From NCBI RefSeq assembly GCF_002154695.1, contig NZ_MTAV01000108.1:72599-136598 (forward strand): a stretch of 64,000 nucleotides of DNA, in the 5' to 3' direction. Both the position numbers and the translations under genes were made by a program. The DNA is from Nostoc sp. T09. Lineage in GTDB: Bacteria > Cyanobacteriota > Cyanobacteriia > Cyanobacteriales > Nostocaceae. The notes under the pieces are model-generated. The model did not search any database. It worked only from the letters and a program-made list of their open reading frames with translations, and was not told the origin of the DNA. Below are positions 43,801 to 51,844 of this stretch, one piece after another (position 1 is the first letter of the stretch; each line of letters opens with the position of its first letter).

Positions 43801-46800
43801 CCCTTTGGGTAATTTCAGCGAATGTCTCGCCCCTCGGAAAGTTTCCATTGCCGGACGCGGACGGTCTGTTGGCAATTGCAGCATTGAGAGATTGGCCAGG
43901 TGCTTTTCCCAGTAATCTAGTTGGGGTGCAAGAACTTCTGCTTGCAACCATTGCCGTTGCCAGTAAGCAAAGTCTGCATATTGAATTGATAATTCTGGCA
44001 ACGGAGAAGAGAAAGGCATACTTTTACCTCCTTCTGCCTTCTGCCCCCTGCCCTCTGCTTTACAAAAAGCTTCGTAAAGTATCGCCAATTCTTGTAAAAA
44101 GACGTTATACAGGGAAACGCCATCAAAAATGAGATGGTGCATCGTCATGTACAATCGATAATCTGTCTCACTGAGTCTGACTAAAATCGCTCGCAGCAGA
44201 GGTAATATAGTTAAGTCAAAAGGTTGCTGTGCCTGTTCGCTTGCGAGTCTTAACGCTTCGGCTTCTCGTTCGGCTGGGGGAAGCGATCGCAAATCGATAA
44301 CAGGTAAAGGAATATAAGGGGCTGGATGGATTGCTTGAATCGGTTGCCCATCAACCATTTCAAACGTGGTGCGCCAAATTTCGTGCCGTCGGATAATTTC
44401 GTTAAAGCTTTGCTCTAGGGCAGTTGCATTCTGTAAACCAGGGAGGCGAATATCCGCAGATTGGTTAGATAAAGCTGTACCAGGAACCAACTGTTCAAAG
44501 AACCACAAGCGCTGTTGAGAAAACGAAAGTGGCAAGTTTTGATTTCTAGAAATAGGAACAATGGGAAGTGCTTGCAACCCAGGTTTTTCCTGGTTGCTTT
44601 CTATTTGCTGGGCGAGTTGGGCAATGGTGGGTGAGTCGAAAAGCGATCGCATCGGCAAATCTACCTGATACTTATCGCGGATACGTGAAACTACTTGAAT
44701 GGCAAGTAAAGATTGTCCACCCAATTCTAAGAAATTGTCTTGAATGCCAACTTGCTCTATTCCCAGGACTTCTGCCCAAATTTCTGCTAGTTCTGTTTCT
44801 AGAGGCGTGCATGGCGGCACAAAGTTTTCTGCAAGTTCAGGTCTAGTGGCGTCGGGGGCTGGTAATGCTTTGCGATCAACTTTACCGTTGGGCGTAATTG
44901 GCAAGGCATCCAACAACAGAAAGCGATCGGGCACCATATAGTCGGGTAACTTTTCTTGCAAGAAACTCCGCAGTTGCGGAACAAGCTTGCGAGCCAGTTT
45001 ACTTTTAAGGGGATTGTTGGCGTAAGCACTCCAAGGTTGGGGATGAAAGGTTTTATCACCTTTCTCCCCCTCCCCGTTTACGGGGAGGGGGCAGGGGGGT
45101 GGGGTATCTCGTCGCTGCAACACGACATCGTAACAACCTGCAACCTCAGACCAGATGATATCGATGTTGTATGGTAGGTCTTCGCTCAATGCCCACAGAT
45201 TTTCTGGATCTACTCCCCATCCTTCCAGCGTTGGCAATATCTGGGCAAGAAACTCTTCAACTGTCTCAACACCATCGCCACTCGCCAACCATTCTAAAGT
45301 CTTGACTTCTGTGGCTAAACGTGCATCAAGAACACCTCGCAACCCCAAAATCTCTGGTTGGGTTTCGGTAAGATATCGGTGGAGATCTGGTAACGTAAGT
45401 TCTTGCTGTTGCCAGTCAAACCAAGCGATATCAGCTGAGGAACTAACTTCGCTGCCGATGTGGAGTGTGACATCATAGCGGAAGCGAGTTAATTCATTGT
45501 GATGAACACCGCGCTTGAGTTGAATTTGAACGCGGCCAATTTCGGAGAAATGCTGTTGCAAGGCAAGGAAAAAGCGAGGATCGATGACGAGTTCTTCTTC
45601 TTGGGCAAAACGCGATCGCACTCGTTGTTGTAATTGTGTTCTTGTCAACGTATCAGGAGCTTGATACAGCTGCACGGAAGCGTGGTATGCCTCTAACAAC
45701 GGCAAACTGCGAACATCCCCCACAAAAATCCGACCACCCGGTTTTACTGCCTTGACTGCCCCTGCCATTACTTGCACCATATAGTCGATGCTGGGGAAGT
45801 TTTGGCTAACCGAATTTAAAATTACTGTGTCAAAGCTGGCTGGTTCAACACTTGCAAAGTTATCCGCCGTGCGGTGTCCTAACTTGATTTGCGGTAAGTT
45901 TAGGTGCTGCAATTGTTGCTGGAGATAACCCAGTACTTGTTGAGAAAAATCAGTTCCCCAATAAACACTGCACTGCGGTGCAATGCGGAACATCAACATC
46001 CCCGTACCGCAACCGAGTTCTAGAACTTGGTTTGGTTGCAAAGATTGAATTCGCGCCACAGTTTGCTCAACCCATTCGCGCATTTGTGCTTCTGGGATCG
46101 GTAAACCCGTGTAACTGCTATTCCATCCAGCAAAATTGAGTGTAGAATCGCGATCGCCAGTGGTTTGTTTGTAAGTTTCATCAGAAACGCTTTGCCATTG
46201 GGAGATAAACTCTGCCTCTAAATCGGCAACTTGTTCCGGTTCACCTTCATATTCAGGATTTTGAACAACATAAGCAATGAGGCGATTCTGTCCCGGTACG
46301 TCTTCGCGTGCCATCACGACTGCTTGCTGCACACCTGGGTGTCGTCCGATTACCGCTTCAATTTCACCTAGTTCAATTCTGTAACCACGAACTTTCACTT
46401 GCTCGTCAATGCGTCCCAAAAACTCCAAGCTACCATCAGGCAGGTAACAAGCTAAATCCCCAGTTTTATATAAACGCTTCTCTGAGTGCTGAGTGCTGAG
46501 TGCTGAGTGCTGAGTGCTGAGTGAGGAATATGAAGGAGAACTTTCTCCTCCTTGTCCTTCTGCCTCCTGCCTCTCCGAAGTTCCGATGCCTTCGGCAACC
46601 CCTTCGGGGAACGGAGGAAGCCTCCGCTCGGACTTCTCTCTGCCTTCTGCCTTCTTGACAATAAACTTCTCTGCTGTCAATTCCGGCCGATTGAGATAGC
46701 CGCGTGCTAAACCCAACCCGCCAATGTATACTTCGCCAGCTACACCAACAGGTACAGGTTCTAACTTCTCATCTAATAAGTAAACTTGCTTGTTGGCAAT

Positions 46801-47778
46801 GGGATAGCCAATAGGTGGTTTTTTAACGCTGGGGGTACATTCAGCAATTGTGGCGCAAACAGTTACTTCCGTTGGGCCGTAGGCGTTGAAGAAGCGACGA
46901 CCAGGTGCCCAACGGTTAATCAATTCAGGCGGACAGGCTTCGCCCGCAACAATGAGCGATCGCAAATCGGGTAATTCTTGTACTGGTAGAACAGCTAAGG
47001 CTGATGGTGGTAGGGTAACGGTTGTAATTCGCTGTTCGCGTAATAGCTTGAGCAAACCCGTTCCTGGCATCAAAGAATCCCGCGTTGCTAAAACTAGTGT
47101 TGCACCTGCTAGGAATGCCATGAAAATTTCCGAAACAGAGGCATCGAAGCTAAAGGACGCAAATTGTAAAACTCGGCTATCTGGTTGTAAGTCGAAGATA
47201 CGGATTTGTTCTCTGGCTAGGTTGCCAACTCCGGCGTGCGGGACTAAGACACCTTTAGGTTTGCCTGTCGAGCCTGAGGTGTAAATCACATAAGCGAGGT
47301 TATCTAAAGTGACTTCGCAAGTGAGGTTTTCTGCGCTGTGTTGGGCAATTACATCCCAATCTGTATCTAAGCAAATAATTTGTGCTGTGTTGATAGGGAG
47401 AGATTCCACCAAACGTTGCTGAGTTAGCAACACAGACACTTGAGAGTCTTCCAGCATGAACGCCAACCTTTCTTTAGGGTAGTTGGGGTCAAGAGGAAGG
47501 TAAGCACCACCTGCTTTGAGGATGGCTAACATCCCGACTATCATCTCAATGGAACGCTCTACACAAATACCTACCAGTACTTCTGGGCCTACGCCTAAAG
47601 TCTTCAGGTAATGCGCGAGTTGATTAGCACGAATATTTAACTCTCGGTAGGTGAGGACGCTTTGACAGGTTTGCTGGCTCTCCAGTCCCTCAAATACTAT
47701 TGCTATAGAATCAGGTGACTTCTCCACCTGAACTTCAAATAGCTGGTGGACAGATGCATGTTGAAAGTAACTAAGCAT
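40801..47778 (-). CDS. NRPS, two modules: A(N-methyltransferase)-T-C-A(PilZ-like)-T
   Basis: A 2325-residue synthetase that starts the assembly line: it has no N-terminal condensation domain. Module 1: A domain (TSGSTGKPKG about 165) interrupted by an N-methyltransferase (about 505-890, SAM motif LELGCGTG near 583), then a carrier (LGGQSLL about 1021). Pocket residues D-A-S-T-I-A-A-V-C suggest an aromatic residue (Tyr or Phe). Module 2: C domain with HHLIFDG (about 1212), A domain with pocket D-V-W-H-I-S-L-V-D, close to the Ser code, a PilZ-like insert (about 2046-2149) and a carrier (LGGHSLL about 2251). I chose ATG 47778, with AGGGAAGG upstream, over TTG 47838. First gene of the biosynthetic operon. 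Confidence 0.93.
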   Translation of the reverse strand: MLSYFQHASVHQLFEVQVEKSPDSIAIVFEGLESQQTCQSVLTYRELNIRANQLAHYLKTLGVGPEVLVGICVERSIEMIVGMLAILKAGGAYLPLDPNYPKERLAFMLEDSQVSVLLTQQRLVESLPINTAQIICLDTDWDVIAQHSAENLTCEVTLDNLAYVIYTSGSTGKPKGVLVPHAGVGNLAREQIRIFDLQPDSRVLQFASFSFDASVSEIFMAFLAGATLVLATRDSLMPGTGLLKLLREQRITTVTLPPSALAVLPVQELPDLRSLIVAGEACPPELINRWAPGRRFFNAYGPTEVTVCATIAECTPSVKKPPIGYPIANKQVYLLDEKLEPVPVGVAGEVYIGGLGLARGYLNRPELTAEKFIVKKAEGREKSERRLPPFPEGVAEGIGTSERQEAEGQGGESSPSYSSLSTQHSALSTQHSEKRLYKTGDLACYLPDGSLEFLGRIDEQVKVRGYRIELGEIEAVIGRHPGVQQAVVMAREDVPGQNRLIAYVVQNPEYEGEPEQVADLEAEFISQWQSVSDETYKQTTGDRDSTLNFAGWNSSYTGLPIPEAQMREWVEQTVARIQSLQPNQVLELGCGTGMLMFRIAPQCSVYWGTDFSQQVLGYLQQQLQHLNLPQIKLGHRTADNFASVEPASFDTVILNSVSQNFPSIDYMVQVMAGAVKAVKPGGRIFVGDVRSLPLLEAYHASVQLYQAPDTLTRTQLQQRVRSRFAQEEELVIDPRFFLALQQHFSEIGRVQIQLKRGVHHNELTRFRYDVTLHIGSEVSSSADIAWFDWQQQELTLPDLHRYLTETQPEILGLRGVLDARLATEVKTLEWLASGDGVETVEEFLAQILPTLEGWGVDPENLWALSEDLPYNIDIIWSEVAGCYDVVLQRRDTPPPCPLPVNGEGEKGDKTFHPQPWSAYANNPLKSKLARKLVPQLRSFLQEKLPDYMVPDRFLLLDALPITPNGKVDRKALPAPDATRPELAENFVPPCTPLETELAEIWAEVLGIEQVGIQDNFLELGGQSLLAIQVVSRIRDKYQVDLPMRSLFDSPTIAQLAQQIESNQEKPGLQALPIVPISRNQNLPLSFSQQRLWFFEQLVPGTALSNQSADIRLPGLQNATALEQSFNEIIRRHEIWRTTFEMVDGQPIQAIHPAPYIPLPVIDLRSLPPAEREAEALRLASEQAQQPFDLTILPLLRAILVRLSETDYRLYMTMHHLIFDGVSLYNVFLQELAILYEAFCKAEGRGQKAEGGKSMPFSSPLPELSIQYADFAYWQRQWLQAEVLAPQLDYWEKHLANLSMLQLPTDRPRPAMETFRGARHSLKLPKGLTDELKALSSREGVTLFMTLLAAFKTVLARYAQQDDIPVGAVISGSNRLEIAGLIGFLINNLVLRTDLSGNPSFRELLGRVREVTLGAYANQDVPFQKLVEVLRPERHLGHHPLFQVLFVLEPPTPALDSGWSLRPLIVDTGTSNMDMTLSLDDRPEGLVGYFEYNSDLFDAATITRMVGHLQTVLESVVANPTQKLSNLSLLTEAEKQQLQTWNDTQKDYPLDVCLHELFEAQVRESPDAIAVIFDGLEGVHPTLTYRELNQRANQLAHYLKAQGVGKEVLVGICMERSLEMVVGLLGILKAGGAYVPFDPEYPKERLAFMLEDAQVPILLTQSQLVSALPPHQAQVICLDRDWSTIAQCSAENPHSEVNFQNLAYVIYTSGSTGKPKGAMNTHRGICNRLLWMQEAYQLIESDCILQKTPFSFDVSVWEFFWPLITGARLVIAQPGGHQDSGYLVKVITQQQITTLHFVPSMLQVFLEEPGVTACNCIKHIICSGEALPVTLQVRCFAVLNAELHNLYGPTEAAVDVTAWKCQRDGNLSTVPIGRPISNTQIYLLDSHLQPVPVGVPGELYIGGVGIGRGYLNREELTVEKFILRQAEGTEKSERRLPPLGTSKRQEAEGAGHRGQGAGGEFITQDSALTTRHSQERLYKTGDLARYLPDGNIEYLGRLDHQVKLRGFRIELGEIEAVLSQHSDVREAVVVVQEDTGSKRLLAYVVTAHYPERVPYQVACPVEFTGKGTAILETEDISSSGMCLVGVIDMEPGQAVRVRLQIPGSNEERWLLGSIAWQQGNRAGIHLDLTPDLQELWEQGVHYLLETQGFLKVWQRTVSASLRDFLKQKLPEYMVPTSFILLDRLPLTPSGKVDRRALQQQRSATVAPPAKPELEAEFAAPRHAIEQVVADVWAEVLKRDRIGIHDNFLDLGGHSLLATQVISRLRSLFQVQLPLRLMFESPTVAELAEAIAKLQSTPATAPEPAITSVSRAAYRMKRSALKKGTDG
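41330..41640 (-). other. PilZ-like domain inside adenylation domain of module 2
   Basis: Begins ERVPYQVACPVEF, contains ETEDISSSGMCL (PilZ D-x-S-x-x-G), then VRVRLQIPG, WLLGSIAWQQ and NRAGIHLDLTP with a closing helix. Same insertion point as in module 3 and similar in sequence, so one probably arose from the other. The first Arg of RxxxR is His here. Confidence 0.75.
41850..42020 (-). repeat. Repeat-derived loop in adenylation domain of module 2
   Basis: Read in frame between A6 and A7. It includes GAGTGCTGAGT words and a strong hairpin at 41957-41992 (arms built on CCGAGCGGAGG). The peptide is rich in Glu, Gly, Arg and Ser. Confidence 0.8.
44010..44068 (-). repeat. Repeat-derived loop in the condensation domain of module 2
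   Basis: CCTTCTGCCTTCTGCCCCCTGCC-like simple sequence encodes a short AEGRGQKAEGG peptide within the C domain, a few residues before the conserved IQYADFAYWQ. It should be a surface loop. Confidence 0.65.
45058..45110 (-). repeat. GC-rich hairpin repeat after the N-methyltransferase insert
   Basis: CCCCCTCCCCG and CGGGGAGGGGG arms form a strong hairpin followed by more G-rich sequence. Translated it gives TPPPCPLPVNGEGEKGDK at the junction where the A domain resumes. It is related to the intergenic element at 22555-22680. Confidence 0.75.
45110..46262 (-). other. N-methyltransferase inserted in adenylation domain of module 1
   Basis: About 385 residues between A8 and the last A motif. VLELGCGTGMLMFRIA is SAM motif I, VILNSVSQNFPSIDYM and GGRIFVGDVRSLPLL follow as motifs typical of NRPS N-methyltransferases. 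It should methylate the amino group of the starter residue. Confidence 0.9.
46470..46665 (-). repeat. Repeat-derived loop in adenylation domain of module 1
   Basis: About 65 codons between A6 and A7, containing five GAGTGCT(GA) units and a GGAAGCCTCCG hairpin. The peptide has the repeated STQHSALSTQHS. The flanking KSERRLPP stretch is shared with the module 2 loop. Confidence 0.8.
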
Positions 47779-48767
47779 TGGATTGCGCCTTCCCTGAAAA
47801 TTGAATAAGCGATCGTGATGTAGCCTGAAAATTGTCAAGCTGCTTGCCTTGACCTAAGTAGTTGCTCGTTCAGGTCAAGTTTTACTTAAAGCCCACATTC
47901 CGACCTCTGGAGTGTCAGAACAGAGATTTTCTACATACTGATTCTTAGGGGTATAAAAAATTGGATAAAAATCCAAAAAATGATTGTGACAGCAGGAAGG
48001 GTGGAATATGGGTTAGAGCTTGAGTAGATTTAGATTCAATGACCTATGACAACTAAAATCAACCTAGATCGCACGCTTTCAGAAAGAATACGATTTAAAT
48101 AGTTATTGGCTATTTTTTGATATATATCACAGTCCATTTAATCTAAAAACTTCATTAATCCATCCTAAGACCCGAACACGAAATATGCTATGACGCAGAA
48201 ATTTTTGAATTATGAATCATTATCTGAACTTGTATTTAGTATTCCCACACAATGGAGAAAGCTAACAGGTATAATATCTACACAAATAAATTGTTGATGC
48301 CATTAAAAAAGCAACGCGGTCGTAAAACCCTCGCTGAATCTGCTTACCAATCAGTAATTGATGTTGTAAATAATTTCTTTATATTGTGGAATACACTTTG
48401 AGTAACTACACATCCTAGTTTCACAACTAGGCATAAATCCTGTTTTAATTCTGAATTCTGACTCTTAAATTCTGCTGTATCATTCCAGACAGCAAAATAA
48501 GACCATTGAGTTTTGCAGGAAAAGTAGTAACTTGAAATTTTCAACCTCTTTAATATTTAATCTAAGCGCTTTTTAGTTAAGGTATTGCAATGTATTTTGC
48601 AGTGTAACTTGCAAGCCGCTTAATAATTATTTTCTTTAGCAAACTTAGGCTTGGTTGTGTAATCCTGGTTTGATGCGATCGCCTAACGTTAAATATAAAC
48701 AGTAAAATTATTGCCTTAGACAGTATAAAATACAACCTTGAATATTGCTTGGGTATAGGCTAAGCTC
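47779..48767. other. Divergent intergenic region of the biosynthetic locus
   Basis: Almost 1 kb between the NRPS operon (left) and the methyltransferase gene (right); it must carry the promoters for both. It is AT-rich. A 34-codon frame at 48297-48401 (MPLKKQRGRKTLAESAYQ...) starts with ATG but has no clear ribosome site or recognised family. No regulator gene and no repeat element were recognised. Confidence 0.55.
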
Positions 48768-49679
48768 ATGATGTCTATCTTGGCCAAGCACAGTGGGATT
48801 GTTGTAGATAATAGTAAAGCAAAGCAAATGAATAATGAATTAGAAGCACGGGTAAGTGCAAGCTTCGCAAGTTCAGAAGCCACAAAAAAAGAAAATTCTT
48901 CTGTATTTTCAGAGCAGGAATATCTGCATTATGACGGTAGACATTACGATTTGATTTACGAAAACTATTGTTTGGTTCCTAAGCTAACTACTTTAGACAT
49001 TCCTTTCTGGTTGGATATGGCCAGTCAATACGGCGATCCAATTTTAGAGTTAAGCTGCGGAACAGGTCGGGTAGCTCTACCATTAGCTGATAAAGGATTC
49101 CAAGTAACTGGAATTGATATTGCTGACTCAATGCTAGAACTAGCTAGAAAGAAGTCTGCTCAAGTTGAATGGATAAAAGCTGATATCCAAAAATTCGATC
49201 TGGCTAAGAAGTTTAACCTGATTATTTTCCCAATCAATTGTATTTGGCATCTTTTAAATATAGAAGCGGTTGAAGCTTGTTTTTCTTGTGTAAAGAAACA
49301 TTTAGAAACTGGAGGAAAGTTTGTTATTGATATCTTCAATCCAGCTACAAAAGCCAGCTTAGATATATTATTCGATTCTAAAAAAAATCTGTATTCAATT
49401 TACCCCCATCCTGATAACAAAGGTACAGTGGTAGTTACTTACTCTAATGAACTCGATCTAACTCAGCAAATTTATAAAACGAAGTTGTTTTTTAAGTTAG
49501 TTGGAGAAGAACAAGAACGGATTGAAGAAATAACCTATCGATTATACTTTCCCCAAGAATTGGAAGCATTACTAAAATACAATGGATTCAAAATAGAAAA
49601 GAAGTTTGGTGCATATGATGGCTCGCCTTTCAGTTCCAATTCATTTCAACAAATCTTTGTTTGCTCATTACAAGATTAA
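48768..49679 (+). CDS. Class I SAM-dependent methyltransferase
   Basis: A 303-residue enzyme. Residues 1-50 are a polar, poorly conserved leader; the Rossmann core runs about 60-200 with SAM motif I LELSCGTGRVALPLA (about 94), acidic VTGIDIADSMLELARKK at the end of strand 2, and IIFPINCIWHLLN as motif IV. A C-terminal beta-rich part (about 200-303) likely forms the acceptor pocket. It is transcribed divergently from the NRPS operon and towards the ABC exporter, so O-methylation of the peptide product, for instance on a Tyr or Ser side chain, is a reasonable but unproven role. Confidence 0.85.
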   Translation: MMSILAKHSGIVVDNSKAKQMNNELEARVSASFASSEATKKENSSVFSEQEYLHYDGRHYDLIYENYCLVPKLTTLDIPFWLDMASQYGDPILELSCGTGRVALPLADKGFQVTGIDIADSMLELARKKSAQVEWIKADIQKFDLAKKFNLIIFPINCIWHLLNIEAVEACFSCVKKHLETGGKFVIDIFNPATKASLDILFDSKKNLYSIYPHPDNKGTVVVTYSNELDLTQQIYKTKLFFKLVGEEQERIEEITYRLYFPQELEALLKYNGFKIEKKFGAYDGSPFSSNSFQQIFVCSLQD

Positions 49680-50047
49680 TCAGTAGATAGACAAAATTAA
49701 ATTTATTAATGTATAGCAATCCGATTTGATTTTTGAAATCATACGTAGGGTGGGCATTGCCCAACGCCAGTTGCTTTAAGCCGGGAAACCCGTCCAACGC
49801 ACTGGCTCCCCTACAGATACTACAGATACATAGATTTTTTCAGAAATCAAATATGAGTCCTATAGATAAGTAATAGGAAACAGCTAAAGCATAAAGGTAG
49901 AGGCATAGGTTAATTTTTGAAATATCGTAGGGGAGCCACTGCGTTGGGTAATGCCCACTAAAACCCATATCTGGTAAGCAGGAACCACCCTACACTACTT
50001 AAGGTTTTTTCATCGCTTATTTAGGATTGCTATATGAGAGGAAATCA
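49680..50047. other. Intergenic region filled by repeats
   Basis: Nearly all of it is the compound repeat at 49712-50034; the ABC transporter ribosome site (GAGAGGAAA) follows directly. No gene seen. Confidence 0.65.
49712..50034. repeat. Compound MITE-like element with terminal inverted repeats
   Basis: Outer ends TATAGCAATCC (49712) and GGATTGCTATA (50034) are exact complements. Inside, 49712-49865 is a copy with arms CGATTTGATTTTTGAAA and TTTCAGAAATCAAATATGAG around a GTAGGGTGGGCATTGCCCA core; a second, diverged copy fills 49905-50034. Confidence 0.8.
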
Positions 50048-50956
50048 ATGGTATTGGTTGTTAGTGATCTATGGAAATTTTATGGAAATATTCCAGTCGT
50101 TCAAAGCGTCAATTTCACGCTGAACCCTGGAGAAATTCTCGGTCTTTTAGGGCCAAATGGAGCCGGAAAAACTACGACAGTAGCGATGCTTTATGGAGCA
50201 GTAATTCCCAGTCGAGGCTCGGTACAATTAGGAGCTTGGCAAGTACATCGTCAAGGCCGCCAAGCTCGTACTTTCATGGGAATAGTTACTCAAGAAGATA
50301 ACTTAGATCCAGAGTTTACTGTTTTTCAAAACCTAATTCACTTTGCTCATCACTATCGCTTAGTTGGAAAAGCAGCACGGCATCGAGTTGGAGAATTATT
50401 AGAGCAAGTAGGACTGCAAGATTATGCCAAGTATAGCCTCGATCAACTCTCTGGCGGACTCAAGCGGCGAGTTGTTTTGGCGCGTGCTTTGATTAACCAT
50501 CCGCAAGTAGTTTTTTTGGACGAACCAACAACAGGTTTAGATCCAGATGCGCGACAAGATTTTTGGAAACTAGTTAGTCAACTTAAACAAAGTGGTAGTG
50601 CTGTGCTGCTCACAACTCATTACATGGATGAAGCACAGCGATTGTGCGATCGCCTGCTGTTACTTCAGCAAGGACAAGTAATTGATCAAGGAAGTTCGAT
50701 AGAACTAATTGATCGTATTGTCGGGCAAGAAATAGTTGAAATCGAAGGTATAGCAGAATCTATTTTGCAACAGCTAGCGATGTCAGCAGGAGTTTGGTAT
50801 CGCCCATTTGGTAGCAGTTATCTCGTAACTTTACCCGCAAATAATCCCAATCTTTTATGGGAACAACTTGTTGCTACCGAGCCAACAAGCCTGACTCGAA
50901 GACGGGCTAATTTAGAAGATGTGTTCCTACGACTTACTGGTATGTCACTAGGATGA
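50048..50956 (+). CDS. ABC transporter ATP-binding protein, drug/natural product export type
   Basis: A 302-residue ATPase of the CcmA/NodI-like group. Walker A LGPNGAGKTT (about 38), Q-loop VTQED, signature LSGGLKRRV (about 138), Walker B VVFLDEPTTGLDPD and switch His in TTHYMDEA. The last 80 residues are the small C-terminal domain of this group. Start ATG 50048 follows GAGAGGAAA; the TTG at 50027 lies in the repeat. Its stop overlaps the permease ATG (ATGA). Position next to the NRPS/PKS locus suggests export of the product. Confidence 0.93.
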   Translation: MVLVVSDLWKFYGNIPVVQSVNFTLNPGEILGLLGPNGAGKTTTVAMLYGAVIPSRGSVQLGAWQVHRQGRQARTFMGIVTQEDNLDPEFTVFQNLIHFAHHYRLVGKAARHRVGELLEQVGLQDYAKYSLDQLSGGLKRRVVLARALINHPQVVFLDEPTTGLDPDARQDFWKLVSQLKQSGSAVLLTTHYMDEAQRLCDRLLLLQQGQVIDQGSSIELIDRIVGQEIVEIEGIAESILQQLAMSAGVWYRPFGSSYLVTLPANNPNLLWEQLVATEPTSLTRRRANLEDVFLRLTGMSLG

Positions 50957-51735
50957 AATTAAATTCAAGTATTACTGTTTGGGGTGTTTATTCTGTTTGG
51001 CGTCGTAATGCCAAGGTGTACCAACATACTTGGCTAGTTAACTTACTACCGCCAATATTAGAACCCTTAATTTATCTGGTGGCTTTTGGTTATGGCTTAA
51101 CTCCCTTAGTGGGAGAGATAACTTATAGCGGACAAAGCATTAGTTATCTAAAGTTTATTGCTCCCGGAGCAATTGCGATCGCAGTCCTCAATCAATCCTT
51201 TTTTGAAGGAGCCTACGGTAGCTTCATTCGTTTGAAGTATCAGAGAACTTGGCAAGCATTATTAACAGCACCGCTCACATTTGCTGAGGTGTTTTTAGGC
51301 GAATGGCTTTGGGCAGCAACTCGGGGTTTAATTGCGGGTTTAGTAACTGCGATCGTAGTAGTTTTCTGGGGGTTGTATTCGGGTTGGAATATGCTTTTAT
51401 CTTTACCCCTGATTTGTTTGGGCTGTCTTTTGTTTGCGGGAATGGGACTGCTGACGGCAGGAATTGTCCGCACAGTAGACCAATTAAACGTACCGATTTT
51501 TTTATTGATCGTGCCTATGTTTACAATTTGCGGCACCTACTTTCCTCGCGACACACTTCCCCCCATACTTCAAAAATTAGCGAGTGTATTACCCTTGGCG
51601 GCCTTTGTCGATCTATTACGCTGGCCGTTCAGTGTACCAGAGTGGTGGTTAGCGGCGCTGATCTGGTTGTTGCTGTTAATGGGTGTCTGCATCTGGCTGG
51701 CTTGGAGACAAATTTACCCTCAGCTATTCCGGTGA
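50953..51735 (+). CDS. ABC-2 type permease
   Basis: A 260-residue inner-membrane protein with six predicted helices (for example LLPPILEPLIYLVAFGYGL, FIAPGAIAIAVLNQSF, GLIAGLVTAIVVVFWGLY, LPLICLGCLLFAGMGLLTAG) and the ABC-2 signature around FAGMGLLTAGIVRTVDQLNVPIFLLIVPMF. NodJ-like size. It starts 4 bases before the ATPase stop, so the two form one unit. Likely pair: ATPase dimer plus two copies of this permease, exporting a hydrophobic compound such as the nearby peptide-polyketide (inference). Confidence 0.92.
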   Translation: MKLNSSITVWGVYSVWRRNAKVYQHTWLVNLLPPILEPLIYLVAFGYGLTPLVGEITYSGQSISYLKFIAPGAIAIAVLNQSFFEGAYGSFIRLKYQRTWQALLTAPLTFAEVFLGEWLWAATRGLIAGLVTAIVVVFWGLYSGWNMLLSLPLICLGCLLFAGMGLLTAGIVRTVDQLNVPIFLLIVPMFTICGTYFPRDTLPPILQKLASVLPLAAFVDLLRWPFSVPEWWLAALIWLLLLMGVCIWLAWRQIYPQLFR

Positions 51736-51770
51736 AAAAGAAAATGGGGCATTTGTCAATAGTCATTTGT

Positions 51771-51822
51771 CCTTTGTCCTCCTTGTCCTCCTTGTCTCCC
51801 TTGTCCCCCTGCTCCCCTGCTT
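51771..51822. repeat. Low-complexity CCTTGTC repeat between convergent genes
   Basis: Tandem CCTTGTC(C/T)(T/C)C units, the same family as the insert within coaX. No terminator hairpin is obvious here. Confidence 0.65.
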
Positions 51823-51844
51823 TTTCATCGGGACTGCCTTCAAC

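Noticed and set aside
46480..46525. Possible direct-repeat regulatory array in the NRPS gene
   Set aside because: GAGTGCT units are inside an open coding frame and recur at 38100 and 41870; they are better explained as repeat-derived coding loops.
48344..48544. Minus-strand frame of 66 codons upstream of the NRPS operon
   Set aside because: AT-rich, no similarity, no ribosome site; looks like chance.
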